NCBI GenBank assembly: GCA_036488815.1
Contig: DASXGX010000110.1
Coordinates: forward strand, 1 to 64,000
Length of the DNA: 64,000 nt
Reading direction: 5' to 3'
Source: Roseiarcus sp036488815
GTDB taxonomy: Bacteria > Pseudomonadota > Alphaproteobacteria > Rhizobiales > Beijerinckiaceae
Positions 42,399 to 50,031 of this stretch are shown piece by piece. Each line of letters opens with the position of its first letter. Position 1 is the stretch's first letter. The notes under the pieces were generated by a model. That model worked only from the letters and a program-made list of their open reading frames with translations, ran no database searches and was not told the DNA's origin. The translations under genes were made by a program, and so were the position numbers.

Positions 42399-42643
42399 CC
42401 CTCTTGCTCGTCGTCATCAAGCGAAAATCGTCCTCCGTCGACTATGTCAGGACGATCAACGAGAAAATCCTCGTCCGCGTGTGGTTCATCCGCAAACGAT
42501 CGCCAATTCGGTCGAACGGGACGGAGCAGGATCGTGTCGCCCCGGCGCTCGATCGTCAGTTCCGTCACGCCTGAAAACTCAAAATCCTTCGGCAGGCGGA
42601 TCGCTTGGTTGCGGTTGTTCCTAAAGATCGACACCGTGCGCAT
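42395..42643 (-). CDS. vapB: VapB-type antitoxin (AbrB/SpoVT fold)
   Basis: 82 residues from the ATG at 42643. The N-terminal swapped-hairpin DNA-binding fold is seen in VSIFRNNRNQAIRLPKDFEF and VTELTIERRGDTILLRP. The acidic C-terminus (FSLDDDEQEG) is the likely toxin-binding tail. Upstream in-frame codons to 42760 are not typical of the family, so the short form is preferred. It should repress its own promoter with VapC. Confidence 0.88.
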   Translation of the reverse strand: MRTVSIFRNNRNQAIRLPKDFEFSGVTELTIERRGDTILLRPVRPNWRSFADEPHADEDFLVDRPDIVDGGRFSLDDDEQEG

Positions 42644-42722
42644 GGAGAACCCTTGGTCTTCGAAACACACACTAGCATATGCCACCCATACGCTCAATGC
42701 TCCGGGACTCTCTGACCAGCGT

Positions 42723-44012
42723 CTACGCCACCGCCTCTCGAACTTTTCGCGGCTCCCCAAGCGTCAGGACCATCGCCGACGCGACGAGGCAGGCGGCGCC
42801 GGCGACGTACAGGGCCGGCAGATAGCTCGAAAAATTGGTGCGCGCCGCCCCTGCCCCGAAGGCGGCGACGGCCGCGCCGATCTGGTGGGCGGCGAAAATC
42901 CAGCCGAAAGTGACATTTGCGCGCTCCGGGCCGAACCCGTCGACCGACAGGCGGACGGTCGGGGGCACCGTCGCCACCCAGTCCAGCCCATAGAACACCG
43001 CAAACAGCGACAGGCTGATCACCGAGAACTCCGTATAGGGCAGATAGAGCAGCGACAAGCCGCGCAGGCCGTAATAGAAAAACAGCAGCCAGCGGTTGTC
43101 GTAGCGATCCGACAGCCAGCCGGAGAGCAAGGTTCCCACGAAGTCGAACACGCCGATCGCCGCGAGCATCCCTGCCGCGCTCACCGGGGCAATGCCGTAG
43201 TCGCCGCATAAGGTGATCCAGTGGGTCTGGATGAGCCCGTTGGTGCTGAGGCCGCACACAAAAAATGTCCCGAAAAGTACCCAGAACACGCGCCGGCCCG
43301 CCGCTTCGCGAAACGCCGTAACCGGCGAGCGCAGCATCGCGGCGAAGCTGTCGCGCACGACCGGAGGGCTTGCGATTCTGCGTTCGCCGAACGGCGGCAG
43401 GCCGATGTCGGAGGGACGGTCGCGCATCAGCGCGGAGACCAACGCGAGCGCCGCCAGCAACGCGACGACGGCGAGGCCGAGACCGGCCCGCCAGCCCCAC
43501 CGCTCCGTAACGCTGGCGAGGAACGGCAGAAAGACCAATTGGCCGGTCGCGTTGCTCGCCGTCAGCATGCCCATCACGAGGCCGCGCCGCTCTGAGAACC
43601 AGCGGCTCGCAACCGTCGCGCCGAGGACGAGAGCCGTCATGCCGGTGCCGAGGCCTACGATGATCCCCCAGAAAAGCACGAGCTGCCAGACGGCGCTCAT
43701 CGTCATCGTCCCGACGATGCCGATGACGATCAGCGCCACCGCGAATATGACGACCGGGCGCACCCCGAAGCGGTTGATGAAGGCGGCGGCGAACGGGCCC
43801 ATCAGTCCGAACAACATCAGTCGGATGGCCAGCGCGACGGAAATGTCGGCGTTCGACCAACCGAATTCACGCTGCAACGGCTCGAGGATCACGCCCGATG
43901 CGCCCATCGCGCCCGCGGTCGCCAGCATGATGAGAAAGGTGACGCCGACGACGACCCATCCATAGTGGATGCCTCGCGCCTGGAGATACGCAGCCAGTCT
44001 ATTGGAAATCAT
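42723..44012 (-). CDS. MFS transporter, 12 transmembrane segments
   Basis: 429 residues, major facilitator superfamily, inner membrane. About 12 hydrophobic segments in two halves are separated by a cytoplasmic loop (RDRPSDIGLPPFGERR). The first half contains the GWVVVGVTFLIML start seen in the OxlT/monocarboxylate-type branch (HYGWVVVG). The loop 2-3 motif is FINRFGVRPVVIF, and a related SGWLSDRYDNRW appears in the second half. The substrate cannot be assigned; organic anions are most common for this branch. A MarR regulator lies 72 bases upstream on the same strand and probably controls it. Confidence 0.85.
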   Translation of the reverse strand: MISNRLAAYLQARGIHYGWVVVGVTFLIMLATAGAMGASGVILEPLQREFGWSNADISVALAIRLMLFGLMGPFAAAFINRFGVRPVVIFAVALIVIGIVGTMTMSAVWQLVLFWGIIVGLGTGMTALVLGATVASRWFSERRGLVMGMLTASNATGQLVFLPFLASVTERWGWRAGLGLAVVALLAALALVSALMRDRPSDIGLPPFGERRIASPPVVRDSFAAMLRSPVTAFREAAGRRVFWVLFGTFFVCGLSTNGLIQTHWITLCGDYGIAPVSAAGMLAAIGVFDFVGTLLSGWLSDRYDNRWLLFFYYGLRGLSLLYLPYTEFSVISLSLFAVFYGLDWVATVPPTVRLSVDGFGPERANVTFGWIFAAHQIGAAVAAFGAGAARTNFSSYLPALYVAGAACLVASAMVLTLGEPRKVREAVA

Positions 44013-44084
44013 ATCGAGGCGTCCTTCCCTGGAATGATGCAGGGCCGGCCGCGCCCCGATTCGTGAATTCGTCGAGCGCCGAGA

Positions 44085-44483
44085 TCATAGCGCGCCGAGC
44101 AACTCTCGCAGCCGCTCGGGACCCCCGGCCCCAAGCCTCGCCTCGATGCGACGCTGGGCGTCGTCCCACAGCGGCGCGCCCTCGCTGAGTGCGGCGACGC
44201 CCCTGTCGTCGAGCGCCACTGTCGCCTCCCGCTGATCTTCCCCCGGCGTCACCCGAACAAGCCCCATGCGCTGCAAGACCTTCACGTTGCGACCGACCGT
44301 CGAGCGGTCGAGGTCGGCGAGACGCCCGAGCTGCGATAGCGACACCGGCGCGGCCCGCTCGATCCGCCGCAACAGACTAAATTGCGCGATGTTGACGCCG
44401 GTCGGCGCCAGGGCCGCATCGTAGATATCAGTCGTTTTCCGCGCCGCCGCTCGCAGCGCCGCGCAATAGCATTTCGAGATCAT
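44085..44483 (-). CDS. MarR-family transcriptional regulator
   Basis: 132 residues from the ATG at 44483. The winged helix is AQFSLLRRIERAAPVSLSQL, then LDRSTVGRNVKVLQRMGLV and the wing DQREATVALDDRGVAAL, typical MarR. A short inverted repeat GCGGG/CCCGC directly precedes the start codon. In front of the MFS gene in the same direction, it is probably an autoregulated repressor of the transporter. The upstream ATG at 44546 would add 21 residues without domain support. Confidence 0.85.
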   Translation of the reverse strand: MISKCYCAALRAAARKTTDIYDAALAPTGVNIAQFSLLRRIERAAPVSLSQLGRLADLDRSTVGRNVKVLQRMGLVRVTPGEDQREATVALDDRGVAALSEGAPLWDDAQRRIEARLGAGGPERLRELLGAL

Positions 44484-44486
44484 GAC

Positions 44487-44502
44487 GCGGGTATATGCCC
44501 GC
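44487..44502 (-). promoter_or_regulatory. inverted repeat at the MarR start
   Basis: GCGGG (44487-44491) and CCCGC (44498-44502) around TATATG, 4 bases from the start codon. Size and position suit a MarR operator but the arms are short. Confidence 0.3.
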
Positions 44503-44552
44503 ACTGACGTAAGCGCAAGAGGCGCCGGCGACAGCTTACCGCCCAACTGCGC

Positions 44553-46802
44553 CTATCCCTCGAATCGGTTGTTCTTCGGGAAACCCTTGGGCGGCAGCCG
44601 GCCCGCCTCGGCGCGCGCGCCGATCCAGTCCTTGAGGTCCGCTTTGGCGACGGTGAAGGTGCGGCCGGCCGAATCGCGCCAGGTCATTCCCTCTGCGATC
44701 GCAAAGACCCGCGCATCCGAGAGGCCGCCGTCCTTGTAGCGTTGCAGCCGGACGCCCTTGCCGCGCGCCATTTCCGGCACTTGGAGCAACGGGAAGACGA
44801 GCATCTTGCGGTTCTCGCCGATCGTCGCGACGTGATCGCCGACCGCGGGAATCGCCAGGCGCGCTTTGGCGGGCGCGTCGACGTTGATCAGCGCCCTGCC
44901 CTTGCGGGTCGAGGACAGCATCTCGTCCTGCCCGACGACGAAGCCGCGCCCGTCGGTCGTCGCCACCAGCATCTTCTCGCCCGCCGCATAGGGCCAGACG
45001 GCGACGATCTCCGCACTCTCGTCGAGGTCGGCCATCAGGCGGACCGGCTCGCCCGCGCCGCGTCCGCCCGGAAGCTTCGAGGCGTCGAGCGTAAAAACCT
45101 TGCCGTCGCCGGCGAGCACGAGGATCTTCGATGTCGTCTCGGCGAAGAAGGAAGCGCCGAGCGCGTCGTCGCCTTTGAAGGTCGCCGCCGAAAGATCGGC
45201 GACATGGCCTTTCATGGCGCGAATCCAGCCCTTCTGCGACAGCAGCACCGTGATCGGCTCGCGCTCGATCATCGCCTCGGCGAAATCGACCACCACTTCC
45301 GGCGGCGCCTCGAAAGACGTGCGCCGCTTGCCGATCTTGGTCTCGGGCCCGTATTTCTTCTTCGTGTCGCGAATCTCGAAGGCGATCGCCTGCCACTGCT
45401 TCTTTTCGCTCGCGATCAGAGCCTCGATCGAGCCCTTCTCCTCGACCAGATCCGACTGCTCCTTGCGCAGCGCCATTTCCTCCAGGCGCCGCAGGGCGCG
45501 CAGGCGCGTATCGAGAATGTAGTTCGCCTGCGTATCCGAGAGCGAAAAGCGGGCGATCAGCGCCGCTTTGGGATCGTCGTCCTCACGAACGATGCGGATC
45601 ACCTCGTCCAGATTGAGGAAAACAATGATCATGCCGGCGAGCAATTCGAGCCGGCGCTCGATCGCGGCGAGCCGGTGAGCCGAGCGGCGCAGCAGCACCG
45701 TGCGGCGGTGGTCGAGCCATTGCTGCAACGCTTCCGTGAGGCCGACGACCCTCGGCGTGACGCCGTCCACCAGCACGTTCATGTTGACGGGAATGCGCGT
45801 CTCGAGCTCGCTGAGCTTGAAAAGCTGCTCCATCATCATCGCCGGCTCGACGGTGCGGCTGCGCGGCTCGAGCACGACCCGCACGTCTTCGGCCGATTCG
45901 TCGCGGACGTCGCCGAGCAGATGCGCCTTCTTCTCGTTCAGCAGGTTTGCGAGTTGCTCGATCAGGCGGGACTTCTGCACGCCATAGGGAATTTCGGTGA
46001 CGACGACGGCCCAGCCGCCGCGGCCGGTCTCCTCCTTCGCCCAGCGGGCGCGCAGGCGGAAGCCGCCGCGTCCGGTCCGATAGGTCTCGGCGATCGAGCC
46101 GCGGTCGTCGACGACGATGCCGCCGGTCGGAAAGTCGGGACCCGGCATGAAGGTGAGCAGCGCCTGCGTCTCGGCCTTGGGATGGGCGATCAGGTAGAGC
46201 GCGGCGTCGCACAGTTCGGCGACGTTGTGGGGCGGGATCGAGGTCGCCATGCCCACCGCGATGCCCTGAGCGCCATTGGCGAGCAGATTGGGAATCGCCG
46301 CCGGCAGAACGATCGGCTCTTTCGTGTCGCCGGAATAGTTGTCGCGCCAGTCGACCGCGTCCTCGTCGATGCCCTCCAGCAGGAGGCGCGCGACGTCCGT
46401 CATCCGCGCTTCGGTGTAGCGGTAGGCGGCGGCGTTGTCGCCGTCGATGTTGCCGAAATTGCCCTGCCCTTCGATCAGCGGATAGCGGGACGAGAAATCC
46501 TGGGCGAGGCGCACCAGCGCCTCGTAGATCGCCTGGTCGCCGTGCGGGTGAAACGAGCCCATCACGTCGCCGACGATCTTGGCGCATTTTTTGAACGCCG
46601 TGCCCGGATCGAGCCGCAAGATGTGCATCCCGTAGAGGATGCGCCGGTGCACAGGCTTGAGCCCGTCGCGCGCGTCCGGCAGCGCGCGCCCCATGATGGT
46701 CGAGAGCGCGTAGGAGAGATAGCGCTCTTCGAGCGCCTCGCGCAGGCTGACGTCGATCGGCGCCGAGGGCGGCGGCGGAGGGGGCGGTGCGGCCTTGGTC
46801 AT
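44553..46802 (-). CDS. parC: DNA topoisomerase IV subunit A
   Basis: 749 residues. Cuts and rejoins duplex DNA in chromosome decatenation with ParE. The winged-helix and tower regions contain ALPDARDGLKPVHRRILYGM, VGDVMGSFHPHGDQAIYEAL and the catalytic Tyr in AAAYRYTEARMTDVA. A short C-terminal beta-pinwheel, rather than the long GyrA one, and absence of the GyrA-box identify it as ParC. The residue matching E. coli ParC Ser80 is Gln (HGDQAIYE), and the Glu84 position is Glu. The N-terminus has a run of seven prolines. Confidence 0.94.
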   Translation of the reverse strand: MTKAAPPPPPPPSAPIDVSLREALEERYLSYALSTIMGRALPDARDGLKPVHRRILYGMHILRLDPGTAFKKCAKIVGDVMGSFHPHGDQAIYEALVRLAQDFSSRYPLIEGQGNFGNIDGDNAAAYRYTEARMTDVARLLLEGIDEDAVDWRDNYSGDTKEPIVLPAAIPNLLANGAQGIAVGMATSIPPHNVAELCDAALYLIAHPKAETQALLTFMPGPDFPTGGIVVDDRGSIAETYRTGRGGFRLRARWAKEETGRGGWAVVVTEIPYGVQKSRLIEQLANLLNEKKAHLLGDVRDESAEDVRVVLEPRSRTVEPAMMMEQLFKLSELETRIPVNMNVLVDGVTPRVVGLTEALQQWLDHRRTVLLRRSAHRLAAIERRLELLAGMIIVFLNLDEVIRIVREDDDPKAALIARFSLSDTQANYILDTRLRALRRLEEMALRKEQSDLVEEKGSIEALIASEKKQWQAIAFEIRDTKKKYGPETKIGKRRTSFEAPPEVVVDFAEAMIEREPITVLLSQKGWIRAMKGHVADLSAATFKGDDALGASFFAETTSKILVLAGDGKVFTLDASKLPGGRGAGEPVRLMADLDESAEIVAVWPYAAGEKMLVATTDGRGFVVGQDEMLSSTRKGRALINVDAPAKARLAIPAVGDHVATIGENRKMLVFPLLQVPEMARGKGVRLQRYKDGGLSDARVFAIAEGMTWRDSAGRTFTVAKADLKDWIGARAEAGRLPPKGFPKNNRFEG

Positions 46803-46883
46803 GGCCGCCGGGTTAACGAATCAGGCGAGTCGCGGCAAGCGCGGCGCGCCGCCGAGCTTGCCCTTCTTCGGGGTTAGCCCCGG

Positions 46884-46943
46884 AATTACGCGCGCTCTTC
46901 GCGCGCTGTGGCGGAAATTACGCGCGCTCTTCGCGCGCTATGG
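46884..46943 (-). repeat. tandem duplication at the end of the DUF347 gene
   Basis: A 28-base block (46884-46911 and 46916-46943) occurs twice at 32-base period with one mismatch. The inner copy encodes the last residues and stop of the DUF347 gene, and the outer copy repeats it beyond the stop. Each copy contains a self-complementary GCGCGC pair around GAAGA, able to form a hairpin. Confidence 0.8.
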
Positions 46944-47697
46944 GATGCGTCCCGGCCCGTTGCGGCAGGGCGACGACCAGGCCGACGATGACCGCCGCGA
47001 GCAGCGCCGATGCGTAGAGACGGCTGAAGGCAAACCCGCCGAGGCTATGGGGTTTGTCGAGGAGATCGCCGAGCGTCGCGCCGAGCGGACGGGTGAGGAC
47101 GAAGGCGGCCCAGAACAGCATCGTCTTCGAGGCCTGGGTGAAATAGTGCGCTGCGGCGACCAGGGCCAGGGCCGCAAAGAAGACCAAGGCGCCATTCTCG
47201 TAGCCGAGGCCATTGGTGTCCGCCATCCAGTCGCCGAGCGCCGTGCCCAAAGTCTGGGAGAAAAGGATCGCGACCCAGTAGAACACTTCGACCCGCGGCT
47301 TATTGACGGTTTCGACGGAGATCGAGCCTTCCGACCAGCGCCAGGCGGCGAGCGAAAGTACCAGTCCGGCGATGAGGATCGAGGTCCCGCCGGGGTAGCC
47401 GACGCCGAGCGAACGATCGACGAAATCCGCGATCGTGGTGCCGAGCGTGGTCGTGGCGACGATGGTGATCCAATAAACCGCGGGGTAAAACGCCTTGGCG
47501 CGGATCTGAAAGATGACGGCGAGGGCGAATATGGCGAGAAAAATCGCGCTGCCCGCGGCGTAGCCGAAGCCCATCGACATGGTGACCGCGTCGCCGCCCG
47601 TTTCTCCCAATGTCGTCGCGAAGATCTTGATGATCCAGAACCCGAGCGCGACTTCCGGGACCTTGCTGAGCGCGACCGAAGCAGGATTGTTCTGCAT
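46918..47697 (-). CDS. DUF347 repeat membrane protein (COG4705-like)
   Basis: 259 residues, inner membrane, with about eight hydrophobic segments. Four DUF347-like units are seen: KIFATTLGETGGD, TTLGTTIADFVDRSLGVGYP, SQTLGTALGDWMADTNGLGY and PLGATLGDLLDK. The repeated T-L-G-x-x-x-x-D pattern is characteristic. Function is uncharacterised. The ATG at 47697 (MQNNPASVALSKVPEVALG) is preferred because the added upstream residues to 47865 are not hydrophobic or conserved-looking. Upstream of parC on the same strand. Confidence 0.85.
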   Translation of the reverse strand: MQNNPASVALSKVPEVALGFWIIKIFATTLGETGGDAVTMSMGFGYAAGSAIFLAIFALAVIFQIRAKAFYPAVYWITIVATTTLGTTIADFVDRSLGVGYPGGTSILIAGLVLSLAAWRWSEGSISVETVNKPRVEVFYWVAILFSQTLGTALGDWMADTNGLGYENGALVFFAALALVAAAHYFTQASKTMLFWAAFVLTRPLGATLGDLLDKPHSLGGFAFSRLYASALLAAVIVGLVVALPQRAGTHPIAREERA

Positions 47698-47837
47698 TGA
47701 GCCTCTGATCGAATTCGAGGGGGTTGGCGGGGCGCGTTGCGCCTCGCGCGTCCGCTGGAGGTTAGGCCGATCAGCTGCCTGACCATAATGATAAAATCGT
47801 AATCCTGGCGCCTCGATTTCGCCAACTTTCCAATCGG

Positions 47838-48182
47838 TTACGGCTTTCCGCGCCGGCCCTGGCAAAGGACGATCGGCTCGGAAACGGCCCGCACGAAGCC
47901 GCCGCTCTCATAGACCTGCATGTTCGAGACCCCCGGCGGCAGCAGGAAGGAGCCCTGCACCACCTGCGTCTGGTTGGCTGCAGTCGCAAGAGCCCAACTG
48001 AACGTACAGAGCTGCGCTGGGGCGCTCGGATCCATATGGCTGCACAGTAGCTGAGCGCCGCCGAGTAGCGCCGCGCCGCCGCAATTGACGACCGTCTTGG
48101 CGAGACAGGGACTCGCCGCGCCGAGCGACGCGACAGCCGCCAATGGCCAGATGCGGGTGAAAATCGATTTCAAGCCGGTCAT
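47838..48182 (-). CDS. small secreted protein with four mature cysteines, unrecognised
   Basis: 114 residues. Residues 1-28 form a signal peptide (hydrophobic core WPLAAVASLGAA, cleavage likely after CLAK or nearby). The mature part holds four cysteines (VNCGG, LLCSHMD, LCTFSW, VLCQGRR), enough for two disulfides, with beta-type sequence such as VQGSFLLPPGVSNMQVYES. Family not recognised. It is divergent from the MarR-emrAB operon and upstream of the DUF347 gene. The ORF is plausible because of its signal peptide and composition. Confidence 0.65.
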   Translation of the reverse strand: MTGLKSIFTRIWPLAAVASLGAASPCLAKTVVNCGGAALLGGAQLLCSHMDPSAPAQLCTFSWALATAANQTQVVQGSFLLPPGVSNMQVYESGGFVRAVSEPIVLCQGRRGKP

Positions 48183-48290
48183 TTGCTTCGCTCCTGCAAC
48201 GAACCTCAGTCATCGAATTAGGTCCGCGCCAACCAACCTTCGCCTTGCCTCTTGCGGTCGCTAGGCAAGCTTGTTATATGCGTACCGATA

Positions 48291-48304
48291 ATAAGCCTAC
48301 TTAT
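48291..48304 (+). promoter_or_regulatory. palindrome ahead of the MarR-emrAB operon
   Basis: ATAAG (48291-48295) and CTTAT (48300-48304) form a perfect inverted repeat around CCTA in an AT-rich promoter-like stretch 41 bases before the MarR start. This is the normal size and site for a MarR operator. Confidence 0.45.
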
Positions 48305-48344
48305 CAGTGTCAACGCGGGGCGCGGGCCCGACTCAAGCCAAAAC

Positions 48345-48815
48345 ATGCCAGACGTTCATCCACAGATCGGCATCCTGCTGAACGAGGTCGCTCGCCTGAT
48401 GCGCAAGCGCTTCGAACAGCGCACGCGGGACCAGGGCCTGACGCGGGCGCAGTGGCAGACCATCGTCTATCTCGCAAGGCAGGAGGGGGTTCACCAGGCG
48501 TGTCTGGCCGAAATGCTCGAGATCGAGCCGATGACGCTGGTGCGCATTCTCGACCGGCTCGAACAGCGCGGCGTGATCGAGCGCCGGCAGGACCCCGAGG
48601 ATCGGCGGGCTTGGCGCCTCTATCTCAAGGAGGCCGCGCGCCCGCTGCTGGCGGCGATGCAGCCGCTCGGCGAAGCGACGCGGGCCGAGGCCCTCGAGGG
48701 CGTCTCGGACACGGACCGTGACCGCGTCATGCAAATTCTCACCCTCATGAAGACGAACCTCGCGGCGGCTTGCCAGGGACCGACCGCCGAAAAGACGGAA
48801 CCTCGATATGGCTGA
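48345..48815 (+). CDS. MarR-family regulator of an EmrAB-type efflux operon
   Basis: 156 residues from the ATG at 48345. The MarR fold is clear: LTRAQWQTIVYLARQEGVHQ, then LAEMLEIEPMTLVRILDRLE, QRGVIERRQDPEDRRAWRLY (recognition helix and wing) and a C-terminal dimerisation helix. Its 3' end overlaps the emrA-like gene by 8 bases, so the three genes form a tightly coupled operon. By analogy with MprA/EmrR it should repress the operon and be released by toxic aromatic or hydrophobic compounds. A palindrome lies ahead of it. Confidence 0.9.
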   Translation: MPDVHPQIGILLNEVARLMRKRFEQRTRDQGLTRAQWQTIVYLARQEGVHQACLAEMLEIEPMTLVRILDRLEQRGVIERRQDPEDRRAWRLYLKEAARPLLAAMQPLGEATRAEALEGVSDTDRDRVMQILTLMKTNLAAACQGPTAEKTEPRYG

Positions 48816-50031
48816 CGGAAACGCGGTCCATCGCCTGCCCAGCGAGAGGACTACGGCTGCGGGAAATCCTCCGGTTAGAGAATTGCGACGGCCGTCCGGC
48901 GAAGCGGAGGCCCCCATCGCGCCGGAGACGTCGGAGGCGGTCGCTCCGCCGGCTCAAAAGCCGGCGCGCGCGCGGCGCAACTGGCGTCGCCCGCTGCTGT
49001 TCGCGCTCCTACCGATCGCGCTCGCCGGCGGCGGCTACGTCTACGTGACCGGCGGCCAGATCATGTCGACCGACAACGCCTATGTGCAAGCGGATATGGT
49101 CGGCGTTTCGACCGACGTCGCGGGCACGGTCATTTCCGTCGAGGTGCACGACAACGAGCCGGTCAAGAAGGGTCAAATTCTGTACCGGCTGAGGCCCGAC
49201 ACCTACCAGATCGCCCTCGACGGCGCGAAGGCGCAGCTCGGCACGGTGCACGATCAGGTGTTGACCCTGCAGGCCACCTACAAGCTCGCGCTTGCGCAGG
49301 TCGAGCAGGCCCAGGCGGATCTCGTCTTCTACGAGACCAATTTCAAGCGCCAGCAGGATCTGCTGGCGACCGGCGCTGGCACCAAGGCCGCTTTCGACGT
49401 CGCCCAGCACGACCTCGAGGCGACCCGCCAGAGGATCGCCGTCGCCAAGGCGCAAGCGGACACCAGCCTCGCCCAGCTCAGCGGCGATCCGAACCAGAAA
49501 ATCGAGGACAATCCCTTCTACAAGCAGGCGAAAGCCACCGTCGACAACGCTCAGCGCGATCTCAACGACACGATCGTGCGCGCGCCCTTCGACGGCGTGG
49601 CGACCAATGTCAATGCGATCCAGCCTGGCTCCTATCTCCAAACTTCGCAGACCGCCTTCAGCCTCGTCTCGACCACTCACATGTGGATCGAGGCAAGCCC
49701 CAAGGAGACCGAGCTCACCTATGTGCGCGCGGGCCAGCCGGCGACCGTCACCGTCGACACCTATCCGGGCGTCGAATGGAAGGGGGTGGTCGACAGCCTC
49801 AGCCCCGCCTCGGGATCGAGCTTCTCGCTGCTGCCGGCTCAGAATACGACTGGCAACTGGGTCAAAGTCGTGCAGCGCATTCCGCTTCGCGTGCGTCTCG
49901 ACGACATCGCGGGCAAGCCGCCGCTGCGCGTCGGCATGAGTGTCTCGGTCGACGTCGACACCGGTCACCCGCGCGGCCTGCCCGACTTCGTGACGCAATG
50001 GCTCGGCCGCGGCGAGCCGCGCCATGGCTGA
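48808..50031 (+). CDS. emrA: EmrA/HlyD-type membrane fusion protein
   Basis: 407 residues. A cytoplasmic N-terminus is followed by one membrane helix (about 70-88, LLFALLPIALAGGGYVYV). The periplasmic part has the biotinyl-lipoyl half motif (STDNAYVQADMVGVSTDVAG), a long helical hairpin (about 140-250), the second lipoyl half (NDTIVRAPFDGVATNVNAI) and a beta-barrel domain. It links the EmrB pump to an outer membrane channel; no TolC gene is next to it. It overlaps the MarR gene by 8 bases and the emrB gene by 8 bases. Confidence 0.92.
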   Translation: MADGNAVHRLPSERTTAAGNPPVRELRRPSGEAEAPIAPETSEAVAPPAQKPARARRNWRRPLLFALLPIALAGGGYVYVTGGQIMSTDNAYVQADMVGVSTDVAGTVISVEVHDNEPVKKGQILYRLRPDTYQIALDGAKAQLGTVHDQVLTLQATYKLALAQVEQAQADLVFYETNFKRQQDLLATGAGTKAAFDVAQHDLEATRQRIAVAKAQADTSLAQLSGDPNQKIEDNPFYKQAKATVDNAQRDLNDTIVRAPFDGVATNVNAIQPGSYLQTSQTAFSLVSTTHMWIEASPKETELTYVRAGQPATVTVDTYPGVEWKGVVDSLSPASGSSFSLLPAQNTTGNWVKVVQRIPLRVRLDDIAGKPPLRVGMSVSVDVDTGHPRGLPDFVTQWLGRGEPRHG

